Source of the DNA: Thermofilaceae archaeon
Lineage (GTDB): Archaea > Thermoproteota > Thermoprotei > Thermofilales > Thermofilaceae
Direction: 5' to 3'
Assembly: GCA_027017025.1 (NCBI GenBank)
Contig: JALURH010000046.1
Coordinates: 1-15,932, forward strand
DNA: 15,932 nt
Position numbers and translations under genes: made by a program. This document shows positions 1-7,619 of the stretch, in pieces. Each line of letters starts with the position of its first letter. Positions within the stretch are counted from its first letter, which is position 1. Below the pieces are notes generated by a model. The model was not told the origin of the DNA and made no database searches. It worked only from the letters and a program-made list of their open reading frames with translations.

Positions 1-380
1 TCTAAATTCTGAAGAAATAATATACTTTTAAGCTTAAACACATTCTTCTTTATTTTTATCGCACATTGTTCTATTTCCCTTAATATCTTTTCCTCGAAGT
101 CTTTAGAGCCTAGAGAGAAGATTAGGTTTTCACCCAAGTATATTTCCCTACTTTGTTCAAGGTAATTTAATACCTCATCGGGGGATAAATCAGCATATCG
201 AGATAAACTAACTAGAATATTTTTAAGCTCTTCGTGTTGAAGGGCCTGGACTTTACTAAAATTGATACACCACGCCTTCCTTTCGGGTACATAATCTGCG
301 ACCTTTTTAGCTAAACTAAGGAATGTTCTGAAATCTCTTTCTCCCAGATAATTCTTCTTGAAGAAAAATATTTGTTTCAC
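1..380 (-). CDS. Unrecognised protein, N-terminal part only (gene continues beyond the left edge)
   Basis: Reading the minus strand from a GTG at 380 gives about 126 codons without a stop to position 1, so the 3' end lies outside the window. The protein begins VKQIFFFKKNYLGERDF and continues with basic and amphipathic stretches, including a PERKAWCINF segment near residues 32-41. No catalytic motif is visible in this part. The pattern of a short region ending in K-A-W followed by a helical stretch reminds me of the N-terminal domain of XPB/Rad25-like archaeal helicases, but that is a weak impression and the helicase motifs would lie outside the window. A TGA lies three codons upstream of the GTG, so the only other upstream start is TTG at 383. 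GAGGT at 394-398 (minus strand) is a possible ribosome binding site. The gene is divergent from the HIT gene. It is probably a real gene because the frame is open and has archaeal-looking codon use. Confidence 0.6.
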   Translation of the reverse strand, partial: MKQIFFFKKNYLGERDFRTFLSLAKKVADYVPERKAWCINFSKVQALQHEELKNILVSLSRYADLSPDEVLNYLEQSREIYLGENLIFSLGSKDFEEKILREIEQCAIKIKKNVFKLKSILFLQNL

Positions 381-389
381 CAAATTTCA

Positions 390-445
390 ACTACCTCAGC
401 ATAATACTATTCATCACTTCTCAGAGATCACCTCCATCAGCATCT
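390..445 (-). ncRNA. Candidate box C/D guide sRNA (alternatively a strong SD and leader ORF)
   Basis: On the minus strand the order is: C-like box CTGATGG (440-434), a 9-nt guide AGGTGATCT (433-425), D' box CTGA (424-421), a 3-nt spacer, a perfect C' box GTGATGA (417-411), an 11-nt guide ATAGTATTATG (410-400) and D box CTGA (399-396). This is the archaeal C/D sRNA layout, with a one-base departure in the C box. A weak TATA-like stretch lies about 30 nt upstream (about 468-477). The caveat is that GGAGGTGATC (435-426) is also a perfect Shine-Dalgarno match, 8 nt from a GTG-ATG that opens a 7 to 8 codon reading frame ending at 391. Both readings fit the sequence. The D box overlaps the likely ribosome binding site of the gene at 1-380, so the RNA and that mRNA leader would share sequence. 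Confidence 0.45.
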
Positions 446-467
446 TCAAGAAATATGGTAAGAAAAC

Positions 468-477
468 GTTAAAAACC
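468..477 (+). promoter_or_regulatory. Probable TATA element of the HIT gene
   Basis: CGTTAAAAAC lies about 37 nt upstream of the ATG at 510. That would place a transcription start near 499, just ahead of the GAGAGGATG ribosome binding site. The element is nearly symmetrical in use: read on the minus strand, the same bases could serve the leftward sRNA/mRNA. It is assigned by spacing only. Confidence 0.35.
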
Positions 478-509
478 ATATGTTTACTTCTTGAAGAGAG
501 GATGAAATT

Positions 510-1007
510 ATGGATATACTTTGGGCGCCATGGCGAATGAAATACATCGAGTATACCAAAATTGAGAAATCAAAGACCTGCTTTATATGTGAAGCTATAG
601 CTACTAAGAAACCTGAAGAAAAGCTTGTTCTTTATAAAGGAAGGAGAAGCATATTATTAATGAATCTTTTTCCATATAATACTGGCCATCTCCTTGCAGC
701 TCCATTAAGACATGTTTCCTCTTTTAATGAGTTATCGAAAGATGATCTTTTATCGCTTCAACTATTGCTGAGAAGTGCTATCAATCTTCTTGAAAAAACA
801 CTGAATCCTGACGGCTTTAATATAGGTATAAATCTTGGTAGAACTGCTGGAGCAGGGCTTGAAGAGCATTTACATATCCACATAGTGCCTAGATGGAATG
901 GTGATACAAATTTTATGCCAGTTATCATGAATACAAAGGTTATACCTGAGGCTCTCCAGGATACATTTAGGAAACTCAGGGCAGGGTGTAGTATTTTAGA
1001 GGATTAA
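510..1007 (+). CDS. HIT-family nucleotide hydrolase/transferase (Ap4A phosphorylase-like)
   Basis: Histidine-triad protein of 165 residues. The signature H-x-H-x-H-x-x is HLHIHIV at residues 120-126, and the central histidine would be the nucleophile. The N-terminus LWAPWRMKYI (4-13) and the CxxC pair C24/C27 are typical of the branch that includes mycobacterial Ap4A phosphorylase and many archaeal HIT proteins. The two cysteines are expected to help bind a structural zinc. Family members cleave or phosphorolyse dinucleoside polyphosphates or nucleotide conjugates; the exact substrate cannot be read from sequence. ATG at 510 is chosen because GAGAGGATG sits just upstream and the conserved D-I-L-W-A-P-W motif follows at once. 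The next gene, aIF2 gamma, is on the same strand 91 nt downstream and has its own promoter-like element, so co-transcription is uncertain. Confidence 0.88.
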   Translation: MDILWAPWRMKYIEYTKIEKSKTCFICEAIATKKPEEKLVLYKGRRSILLMNLFPYNTGHLLAAPLRHVSSFNELSKDDLLSLQLLLRSAINLLEKTLNPDGFNIGINLGRTAGAGLEEHLHIHIVPRWNGDTNFMPVIMNTKVIPEALQDTFRKLRAGCSILED

Positions 1008-1070
1008 AGATAATACAGGTATAGTCCTTTATTGCTATATACGTGTTCAGAAGGTATGATTGTAGTTGAG

Positions 1071-1078
1071 ATAAATAA
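1071..1078 (+). promoter_or_regulatory. Probable TATA box of aIF2 gamma, pointing to a leaderless mRNA
   Basis: ATAAATAA is centred about 25 nt upstream of the ATG at 1099. No ribosome binding site precedes that ATG. This spacing fits transcription starting at or next to the start codon, which is common for first genes in crenarchaea. It also supports 1099 over the internal ATG at 1126. Confidence 0.4.
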
Positions 1079-1098
1079 CAAAACCAATAAAACTGAAC

Positions 1099-2418
1099 AT
1101 GACTAAACAGAAAAAGGGTTATGATATGAAAGATGTGGAGACACAGGAACTTACCCTAGAAGAGGATGAGAAAATTAAGCAACCACTAGTTAATATAGGA
1201 ACTGCTGGGCATGTAGACCATGGAAAGACAACTCTTGTTGAAGCCCTTACAGGTATTTGGGCTGCAAAGTATAGCGAGGAATTGAAGCGTGGTATTACAT
1301 TAAAAATAGGTTATGCTGATACTACTGTCTATAAATGTCCTAGATGTAGCCCCCCTGAATCATATTATACGGCGGCTACAGCTCCCGAAAACCTAAAATG
1401 TAGATATTGTGGTTCTGATCTAGTTTTTCAAAGGAGAGTTTCTTTTGTAGATGTACCTGGGCATGAAATGCTTATGGCAATAATGCTTGCCGGAGCTGCA
1501 CTAATGGATGGCGTATTATTTGTTATAGATGCCTCACAACCATGTCCTAGACCCCAAACACGAGAACATTTTATGGCCCTAACGATAGTGGGGGTGAAAA
1601 ATATAGTAGTTGTTCAAAATAAGATAGATATAGTCTCTAAGGAAAGAGCAAAGGAAAACTACCATGAAATAAGAGAATTTCTAGCCGGGACTTGGGCTGA
1701 GGATGCTCCTATAATACCTGTTTCTGCTCTCCACAAGGTAAATATAGACTCATTGATATGGGCACTAGAAGAAAATATTCCCACACCTAAACGCGACCCT
1801 GTAAAACCGCCTAGAATGCTTGTAGTAAGATCATTTGATGTTAATAAACCTGGAACATCTGTTAGTAAAATCGTAGGAGGAGTTCTTGGAGGAACAATAA
1901 TGCAGGGTAAATTCTCAGTAGGTGATGAAATAGAGATAAAACCTGGGATAAAAATAGAGACGAAACAGGGTGTTAAATATGAGACACTTTATGCAACTAT
2001 TACTAGCCTAAAATCTGGGAATACCCCCCTTAAGGTTGCTTATCCGGGAGGCCTTGTTGGTGTAGGTACTACTCTTGATCCAAGCATCACTAAAGGTGAT
2101 AATCTTATTGGCAATGTTGTTGGAAAACCAGGGACGCTACCGCCATTGTGGAAGGAGTTTGAAGTAGAGTATCATTTATTGGAGCGAGTTGTAGGGACAG
2201 AGAAGCAATACAGAGTTGAGAACCTACGAATAAGAGAGCCTTTAATGATTAATGTGGGAACCGCTGTAACATTGGGTATAGTAACGAACGTGAGCAGTGA
2301 ATATGCCCATATTAAATTAAGAGTACCTGTTGTCGCAGAAGAGGGGGCTAGAATAGCTATTAGTAGACAGGTCGCTGGAAGGTGGCGATTGATAGGTTAC
2401 GGATATATTAAATCATAA
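1099..2418 (+). CDS. eif2g: Translation initiation factor aIF2, gamma subunit (GTPase)
   Basis: Subunit of the heterotrimeric factor that brings methionyl initiator tRNA to the small ribosomal subunit; gamma binds GTP and the tRNA. GTPase motifs are clear: G1 GHVDHGKTT (37-45), switch I KRGITLKIGYAD (63-74), G3 DVPGH (118-122), G4 NKID (174-177) and a later SALHKVN. Between switch I and G3 is the zinc knuckle specific to eIF2 gamma, with C80/C83 and C101/C104. The C-terminal two-thirds carries the two beta-barrel domains. At 439 residues it is about 20 longer than many archaeal homologues because of a charged N-terminal tail of about 30 residues; starting at ATG 1126 would remove 9 of these. 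The partner alpha and beta subunits are not in the window. The gene is convergent with the hel308 operon across a gap that holds an sRNA. Confidence 0.97.
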   Translation: MTKQKKGYDMKDVETQELTLEEDEKIKQPLVNIGTAGHVDHGKTTLVEALTGIWAAKYSEELKRGITLKIGYADTTVYKCPRCSPPESYYTAATAPENLKCRYCGSDLVFQRRVSFVDVPGHEMLMAIMLAGAALMDGVLFVIDASQPCPRPQTREHFMALTIVGVKNIVVVQNKIDIVSKERAKENYHEIREFLAGTWAEDAPIIPVSALHKVNIDSLIWALEENIPTPKRDPVKPPRMLVVRSFDVNKPGTSVSKIVGGVLGGTIMQGKFSVGDEIEIKPGIKIETKQGVKYETLYATITSLKSGNTPLKVAYPGGLVGVGTTLDPSITKGDNLIGNVVGKPGTLPPLWKEFEVEYHLLERVVGTEKQYRVENLRIREPLMINVGTAVTLGIVTNVSSEYAHIKLRVPVVAEEGARIAISRQVAGRWRLIGYGYIKS

Positions 2419-2547
2419 AAGTAAGAATTTTGTAAAAAAGATAGATAATTTGCAGCGATCAATTTCATATCTTATTACATAAGAATTGACAAAAGTTAGA
2501 TAAAAAGATATTAGGACATTATCAGCCAGTAAGCTCTTTGGTAGAAT

Positions 2548-2617
2548 ATTTCTATTTCAGCTGTACTCCTCGGTCATCATATACTTAATCAGAGACCGCC
2601 AGCTCATCAACACGATA
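2548..2617 (-). ncRNA. Box C/D guide sRNA (rRNA/tRNA 2'-O-methylation guide)
   Basis: On the minus strand the full archaeal C/D architecture can be read: C box TTGATGA (2610-2604, one base off RTGATGA), an 11-nt guide GCTGGCGGTCT (2603-2593), D' box CTGA (2592-2589), an 8-nt spacer, a perfect C' box ATGATGA (2580-2574), a 13-nt guide CCGAGGAGTACAG (2573-2561) and D box CTGA (2560-2557). Flanking CTAT (5') and ATAG (3') can pair to close the terminal kink-turn. The guides are GC-rich in an AT-rich gap. A TATA box lies 25-30 nt upstream. Such RNAs assemble with L7Ae, Nop5 and fibrillarin and methylate the base paired to the fifth guide position upstream of D or D'. Perfect targets would read AGACCGCCAGC (D') and CTGTACTCCTC (D). 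I could not place these on an rRNA or tRNA from memory. Confidence 0.8.
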
Positions 2618-2634
2618 GAATTAGCACTCTCGGC

Positions 2635-2642
2635 TATAAAAG
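2635..2642 (-). promoter_or_regulatory. TATA box of the box C/D sRNA
   Basis: Read on the minus strand this is CTTTTATA, centred about 28 nt upstream of the C box. It falls between the hel308 stop codon (2674) and the sRNA. The RNA can therefore be transcribed on its own rather than only by read-through from the replication operon. Confidence 0.55.
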
Positions 2643-2673
2643 ATTATTAAAACTGATCTATTCTTGATCTTCC

Positions 2674-4893
2674 TCAGAAATACGCATCAATAGTTGATTG
2701 TATCTCTTCTTGCTCAATATCTGACAACTGGATTTCATATACCCCACTTTCCACGGCTTCCTTAATCTTTTTTGCTAAATTTAGCCCTATTCCCGGTATC
2801 TTAGAGATCTTAGTAATATCTGTTTTTATAAGGTCGTCTAGATTTTTTATTCCATGAGTAAAAAGTGCTCTTGCTCTAACCCTGCCAATGCCCTTTATTT
2901 TAACAAGATCTAATAGTTCCTCTCTCACACCATGCTTTATCCTCTCTCTTAATATGATAAGATTTTTTGCATGATTAAACACTCCCTTTAATCTAGCAAT
3001 TTCAGATGCTGCATAAGCTATCCACTCGGCAGTCTGTATAATGCTGTATATATCACCGGGTCCTACATCATATTTCTCTACTATAACTTCTTCGGGGACT
3101 TCATTTATCCAGTCTTCAAGTAGAAGAGCAGTTTTTAACTGTGCTAAATAATACTCAAGCTCGAAATAATCATCTGGAGGCTCTAATATAAGCTCCTTTA
3201 TTCTTTCACTTAATATGCCCTCTATTCTTTCCTTCTCTCTTCTCCTAAGATACAGTGTTGGCATGTCTGGTGTTGAAGAAATCATATGTAGGTATCCTAA
3301 TGCACTAAATCTCTGCTTTGAGACTTTCAGCGCCTTAATTATAGTAATTGCGGTCTGAGGATCTATATACAATTCTGAGACCCTCTTTCCTAGCTCCGTC
3401 GCATAAAATACATCGTTATTCCGAATAATCATCTCATTCTCTAGTAACATTTCCAGCGATTTTCTAGCTACACTCAGTATTTGATAAGGGCTAAATTGTT
3501 TTGCAAACAATGTTTTAGACAGTAGAGATGTTAGCTCCTCAGATGAATTAGCAAAATCTCCAGCAATAATGGCAAGAATATGTGTTCTAACTAAGGGTTC
3601 ACTTCCAAGTCGTGAAATTATTCTCTCAGGCGGAGCCTTTATATATTCCTCAAAAAGCATTTCCATCTCATCTATTGACTTTGCTATCAATATAGCTTCT
3701 CCATAATCATCGTATTGAGGTCTTCCAGCCCTTCCAGCCATTTGTTTATACTCCATAACGCTTATTTTTTCATAAAAACCTAGTTCAACATTATATCTCC
3801 TGTAATCAGATATTATAACCCTCCTAGCGGGTAGATTTACACCAGCAGCTAATGTAGGTGTAGCAACTATTACCTTAATTATATTCTCTCTGAAAGCCTC
3901 CTCTATCAAAGTTCGAGACCTAGCAGAGAGACCAGCATGATGAAAAGCTAGACCCGACTCCAGACATTCAGCTAATCTCCTTGTAACTTTATCACCTTCC
4001 TCCCTTCTAATTATACTCGAGATTTCTCTAAGCCTTCTAAAATCCTCCGAGGATAGATAATTCTTAACGATTAAACTGAGTTTGTTAGCTGTATATACTG
4101 AGCTTCTCCTAGTAGGCGAGAAAATTAGTATCTGGCCATTTTCTTCTAATATATCCTTAGTTAGAGCCACCATACTGTTTTTACTTCCATCTAATTCCTT
4201 TATTGTACCATCATTAAAGTATATTTCACCATTATAATATACACCTTCCCGGAGTATAACTGGTCTCCAATCCACCTTTACTGGCGTTGCATTAAGCCAC
4301 GAGGCTAATTCATTTAGATTACGTATTGTAGCACTTAAAGCTAACAACTGGACATTTTTACATATCTGCATAAACTTTGTTAGCAGTATTTCCAGCGTAG
4401 CACCTCTTTTCTCGGAGTTTATTATATGGATCTCGTCGGCTATTAACAGGGTAATATAGGGGAGCCATGGAGCTTTGTGTCTTAATAAGCTGTCAGCTTT
4501 TTCGTTTGTAGAAATTATAACATCATATTCCCCTAGCCATGGATCAGAGGAATCATAGTCCCCTGTAGAGACAATTACCCGATAACCAAGAGGAGATAAA
4601 TACTCTTTAAATTCATTATATTTCTCTGAGGCAAGAGCTCTTAGAGGAGTAAGATATAGTACCTTCCCTCCATTTAATAAATGTGTTACAGCAGCAAGTA
4701 TAGCGACCAAGGTTTTGCCAGAGGCTGTGGGTGCACCTAGGACTATGTTTTTCCCCTTAAACAAACCGTTTCTGATAGCTACTTCTTGAGTTGGATATAG
4801 GTATCTTACCCCTTTATTTAAGAGATTATCTATGAACTTTTGCGGAATATACTTTGAAAGATCCTTTACATGCATGACCATTGCTTTCTTCAC
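2674..4893 (-). CDS. hel308: Hel308-type ski2-like DNA helicase
   Basis: Superfamily 2 ATP-dependent 3'-5' DNA helicase of 739 residues. Archaeal Hel308 is thought to act at stalled replication forks and in recombination repair. Motifs in order: PTQ (34-36), Walker A APTASGKT (54-61), motif Ia TPLRALA (82-88), DEIH (153-156), SAT near 188, a ratchet-region motif FSPTRR, motif V ATPTLAAGVNLPARRVII and motif VI QMAGRAGRP. The C-terminus holds helix-hairpin-helix units, GIGRVRARALFTHGI (with the R-A-R of the Hel308 autoinhibitory domain V) and then IPGIG. The GTG start at 4893 overlaps the mcm stop by 4 nt (GTGA), which argues for this start and for translational coupling. ATGs at codons 5 and 7 are alternatives. 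It is the last gene of the GINS23-MCM-Hel308 operon. Confidence 0.93.
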   Translation of the reverse strand: MKKAMVMHVKDLSKYIPQKFIDNLLNKGVRYLYPTQEVAIRNGLFKGKNIVLGAPTASGKTLVAILAAVTHLLNGGKVLYLTPLRALASEKYNEFKEYLSPLGYRVIVSTGDYDSSDPWLGEYDVIISTNEKADSLLRHKAPWLPYITLLIADEIHIINSEKRGATLEILLTKFMQICKNVQLLALSATIRNLNELASWLNATPVKVDWRPVILREGVYYNGEIYFNDGTIKELDGSKNSMVALTKDILEENGQILIFSPTRRSSVYTANKLSLIVKNYLSSEDFRRLREISSIIRREEGDKVTRRLAECLESGLAFHHAGLSARSRTLIEEAFRENIIKVIVATPTLAAGVNLPARRVIISDYRRYNVELGFYEKISVMEYKQMAGRAGRPQYDDYGEAILIAKSIDEMEMLFEEYIKAPPERIISRLGSEPLVRTHILAIIAGDFANSSEELTSLLSKTLFAKQFSPYQILSVARKSLEMLLENEMIIRNNDVFYATELGKRVSELYIDPQTAITIIKALKVSKQRFSALGYLHMISSTPDMPTLYLRRREKERIEGILSERIKELILEPPDDYFELEYYLAQLKTALLLEDWINEVPEEVIVEKYDVGPGDIYSIIQTAEWIAYAASEIARLKGVFNHAKNLIILRERIKHGVREELLDLVKIKGIGRVRARALFTHGIKNLDDLIKTDITKISKIPGIGLNLAKKIKEAVESGVYEIQLSDIEQEEIQSTIDAYF

Positions 4894-6980
4894 ACTGTCT
4901 TAATTATGTAGCCAGGTCTAGGTTCCATTAATTCTCCACTCTCATAAAGTTTTTCAATAACCTTTCTCACAAATGCTTCATCAAGGCCACGTTCAACAGC
5001 CCTATTTATAACGTCATCTATTCTTACAGGTTCTCCCATATTTTCTTCAACCATCGTTTTAATCAAATCAATTATCATCAATATTTTGTCTCTTTGTGAT
5101 TTAGGTTGACCCGTCATGACTATGTCTATATCTATTCTCCTCGTCTCCACATCTACTCCCACACTCCTCAAGAAGTATTCCACAAGCTTTATTGCTGCCT
5201 CTGCATCCTCGACTGTAACAATCTCACCTAGTGCCATCTTTGCATGCGCTTCAGCTAGACGTATCAATGCTTCAAGTTGTCTTGGAGTAATCGTTATAGG
5301 TGAGTCGGGATTTTCGCCTCTAGACCTCATTTCTACATAAAATTTTACTAGTTTTTCTTTAGCCTCTTCTGATAACCGAGGTTTTACGTAACGTCTAGCG
5401 TAAGCTATATACTTTTTCAATAGAAGAGGCGGAATAGTATTCTCTAACACCTCTGGGTATACTTGTCTATGAAAATCTAATACATATTCTGCCAGCTTTT
5501 TATCATACTCTTTGTTTGGTCTATCAGTTATCACAAAAATTAAATCGAATCTAGATAGTATTGTTACAGGAAGATCTATATTCTCAGTCACAGGTCTGTT
5601 ATACAGATACCTACCGAATGCAGGGTTTGCTGCAGCAAGAATAGATGCTCGAGCATTTAAAGTTGCTACTATACCTGCCTTAGCAATACTGACTGTCTGT
5701 TGCTCCATAGCCTCATGTATGCTGACACGGTCCCTAGCCTCCATCTTATCAAATTCGTCTATACATGCCACTCCTCCATCAGCTAAAACTAGGGCACCAG
5801 CTTCGAGGTAAAAATCTCCAGTAGATTTCTCCCTAACAACAGCTGCTGTTAATCCAGCGGCTGTAGCTCCTTTTCCAGTAGTATATATACCACGAGGCGC
5901 TATAGAGGAAACATATCTCAGCAATTGACTCTTAGCTGTACCAGGATCTCCAATTAAAAGAACATGTATATCTCCTCTAACCCTGACACCATCAGGATAA
6001 ATCTTTGGTACTCCACCAAATAGAAGCAACGCTATAGCGGTCTTTATTTCTCTATAGCCATAAATGGAGGGAGCTATTGTGTTTATGATAAGTTCTCTAA
6101 TATCTGGTCGTCTAGCTAATTCAAGTATTTTTCTCTCATCTTCTGGAGTTATCTCAACATCAAGATTTTCTTTAGTTAGAACCTCTATGTAGTTAGCCTC
6201 AATATAGGGATAGAAGATTGGAGGAGCGCTTTTTCCCAGCCTTTTATCTTCTCTTACAGCGATGAAACCCGTAACTATGACTCTGTCTCCAGGCCTGATT
6301 ACGTCCACCAAGTCATTCTTCACAATTACCTCTATGGATCTAGGAAGCTGCCCTGGAGGAAGCTCCTCCGGTTTTTCCTGCAGCATGAATTTCTGTATAT
6401 CTATGAATCTACTTTTGTCAAGGAGAAGTTCAAAACCAGAGGTTTTTCTATTTTCTGTCTCACATCTTGGACATGAAGGAGGCTTATCTAGGCCTCTACC
6501 CGATTGTATCACTGGTGTCTCTTCTCCACATGTTTTACACCTAAAAATTGCTTCTACTAGCTGTTGTTTTACAGGAGAAATTTTGGTAACTATTCCCTCT
6601 ACAGAAACAAGCTTACCTATATGTATTGCCCTTATATCTCTGATACCAATATGCAGGTTTTCTGGTAAGCTCTTTATTCTTACAAAGAACTTTTCATTCT
6701 GAGCAGCATATTCCGGATTTTCTACCTTCATAACCTCCATTACAGCACTTGATGCGGCATCTAAGAACTCCCTTGGACGCTCTAGTAGTAGTGATGCTAG
6801 ATCTTCATCATACGAAAGTATATCTTCAAAGACTATAACTAATGAAAGACTTTTTTCAATACTCATTTGACTTATTTTTCTCCTATACTTTGTTATACCA
6901 TTCTCTTCGTATCCTTTGAGAAAATCAATAATTCTTTCAACTAGTGGTATGCTCTCCAAGATAAGTGTACCATCGCTCAC
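4890..6980 (-). CDS. mcm: Replicative DNA helicase MCM
   Basis: Archaeal minichromosome maintenance protein of 696 residues, the AAA+ hexameric replicative helicase (3'-5'). The N-terminal domain carries a zinc site of four cysteines, C148/C151 and C170/C173. The AAA+ core shows Walker A GDPGTAKS (344-351), Walker B CIDEFDKM (from 406), sensor-1 AAANPAFGRY and the arginine finger in SRFD (R477). The last 80 or so residues (about 615-696) form the expected C-terminal winged helix. Length is normal for the family and I see no intein. The GTG start at 6980 overlaps the GINS23 stop by GTGA, and the gene ends in another GTGA overlap with hel308. Adjacency to GINS23 is the arrangement known from Sulfolobus and fits a shared CMG-like complex at the fork. 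Confidence 0.97.
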   Translation of the reverse strand: MSDGTLILESIPLVERIIDFLKGYEENGITKYRRKISQMSIEKSLSLVIVFEDILSYDEDLASLLLERPREFLDAASSAVMEVMKVENPEYAAQNEKFFVRIKSLPENLHIGIRDIRAIHIGKLVSVEGIVTKISPVKQQLVEAIFRCKTCGEETPVIQSGRGLDKPPSCPRCETENRKTSGFELLLDKSRFIDIQKFMLQEKPEELPPGQLPRSIEVIVKNDLVDVIRPGDRVIVTGFIAVREDKRLGKSAPPIFYPYIEANYIEVLTKENLDVEITPEDERKILELARRPDIRELIINTIAPSIYGYREIKTAIALLLFGGVPKIYPDGVRVRGDIHVLLIGDPGTAKSQLLRYVSSIAPRGIYTTGKGATAAGLTAAVVREKSTGDFYLEAGALVLADGGVACIDEFDKMEARDRVSIHEAMEQQTVSIAKAGIVATLNARASILAAANPAFGRYLYNRPVTENIDLPVTILSRFDLIFVITDRPNKEYDKKLAEYVLDFHRQVYPEVLENTIPPLLLKKYIAYARRYVKPRLSEEAKEKLVKFYVEMRSRGENPDSPITITPRQLEALIRLAEAHAKMALGEIVTVEDAEAAIKLVEYFLRSVGVDVETRRIDIDIVMTGQPKSQRDKILMIIDLIKTMVEENMGEPVRIDDVINRAVERGLDEAFVRKVIEKLYESGELMEPRPGYIIKTV

Positions 6981-7534
6981 AGCTCCTCCACCTCCTCTAT
7001 AAATTTGACCATTCCCTCAAACCAGTCATGGAGTTCGCGACATAGTCTGAGATAAAGAAAGCGTTCTTCTCTAGTCATTTTGACCATAATTTCTCTGGAG
7101 GGGACAGGATTTGCTAAAGCGAGCTTAACTATTTTATTCATCCTCGTACGTAATATGTCTTGAATTAATATCCTAGCTTTCTTCAATAATGTCTCTGCAT
7201 TTGTATCACCTTCATTTGCTTGTTTATGTAAAAAGGAAAAATATAACATGGTCTTATAGTAAAAACCTTCATCAAGCTTCTGTAAATCATCTGTTCTTTC
7301 CTCTCTCCATCTAGTTTTATTTAATAAGGAGAACTTCATCAAATCATCCACATTTACTTCTACCGTTTTATTTTGTAAGAGAGGTAGAGCTACTCTAACT
7401 GGAAGATTGATCTTTGCGCCTTTCTTCAATGAGAGCTCGAGGCCGCCAAGTGATAGTTTAATGTTCTTTGTTGCTATCACAGGAATCTCTATTTCTGAAA
7501 AAAGTAGGGTTTCTTTGTACTCCAATACCATCAT
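6977..7534 (-). CDS. gins23: GINS complex subunit, GINS23 type
   Basis: Protein of about 185 residues belonging to the archaeal GINS complex, which binds MCM and the GAN/Cdc45 nuclease and stimulates unwinding. Residues 1-65 look like the small beta domain (B) and residues from about 85 are helical, with TRMNKIVKLAL near 130-140 typical of the GINS A domain. The B-then-A order identifies the 23 type rather than GINS15 (A-then-B). The gene lies directly upstream of mcm with a GTGA overlap, as in Sulfolobus. Two ATGs occur in a row (7534 and 7531). There is no ribosome binding site, but a TATATATCTT element (7560-7551) sits about 22-25 nt upstream, so a leaderless message beginning at either ATG is likely. 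Identification rests on domain order and context more than on strong motifs. Confidence 0.85.
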   Translation of the reverse strand: MMVLEYKETLLFSEIEIPVIATKNIKLSLGGLELSLKKGAKINLPVRVALPLLQNKTVEVNVDDLMKFSLLNKTRWREERTDDLQKLDEGFYYKTMLYFSFLHKQANEGDTNAETLLKKARILIQDILRTRMNKIVKLALANPVPSREIMVKMTREERFLYLRLCRELHDWFEGMVKFIEEVEEL

Positions 7535-7550
7535 ATAACGGAAGATCTAT

Positions 7551-7560
7551 AAGATATATA
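7551..7560 (-). promoter_or_regulatory. Probable TATA box of the GINS23-MCM-Hel308 operon
   Basis: On the minus strand this is TATATATCTT, 17-26 nt upstream of the first codon. The distance predicts transcription starting at or within a few bases of the start codon, hence a leaderless operon mRNA. It also separates this operon from the S28e gene upstream. Confidence 0.45.
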
Positions 7561-7619
7561 CAGCATATTCAAAAAATACACTGAAACTATTGTAGTATTA
7601 CATTAGTATTAAGTGAGAC

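Noticed and set aside
358..540. 60-codon plus-strand frame starting at 358
   Set aside because: It overlaps the leftward gene start, the C/D-like element and the HIT start. It has no ribosome binding site, and its product looks random.
5116..6702. Three plus-strand frames opposite mcm (5116-5340, 5512-5811, 6262-6702)
   Set aside because: They are antisense shadows of the well-supported MCM gene, with low-complexity serine- and isoleucine-rich translations.
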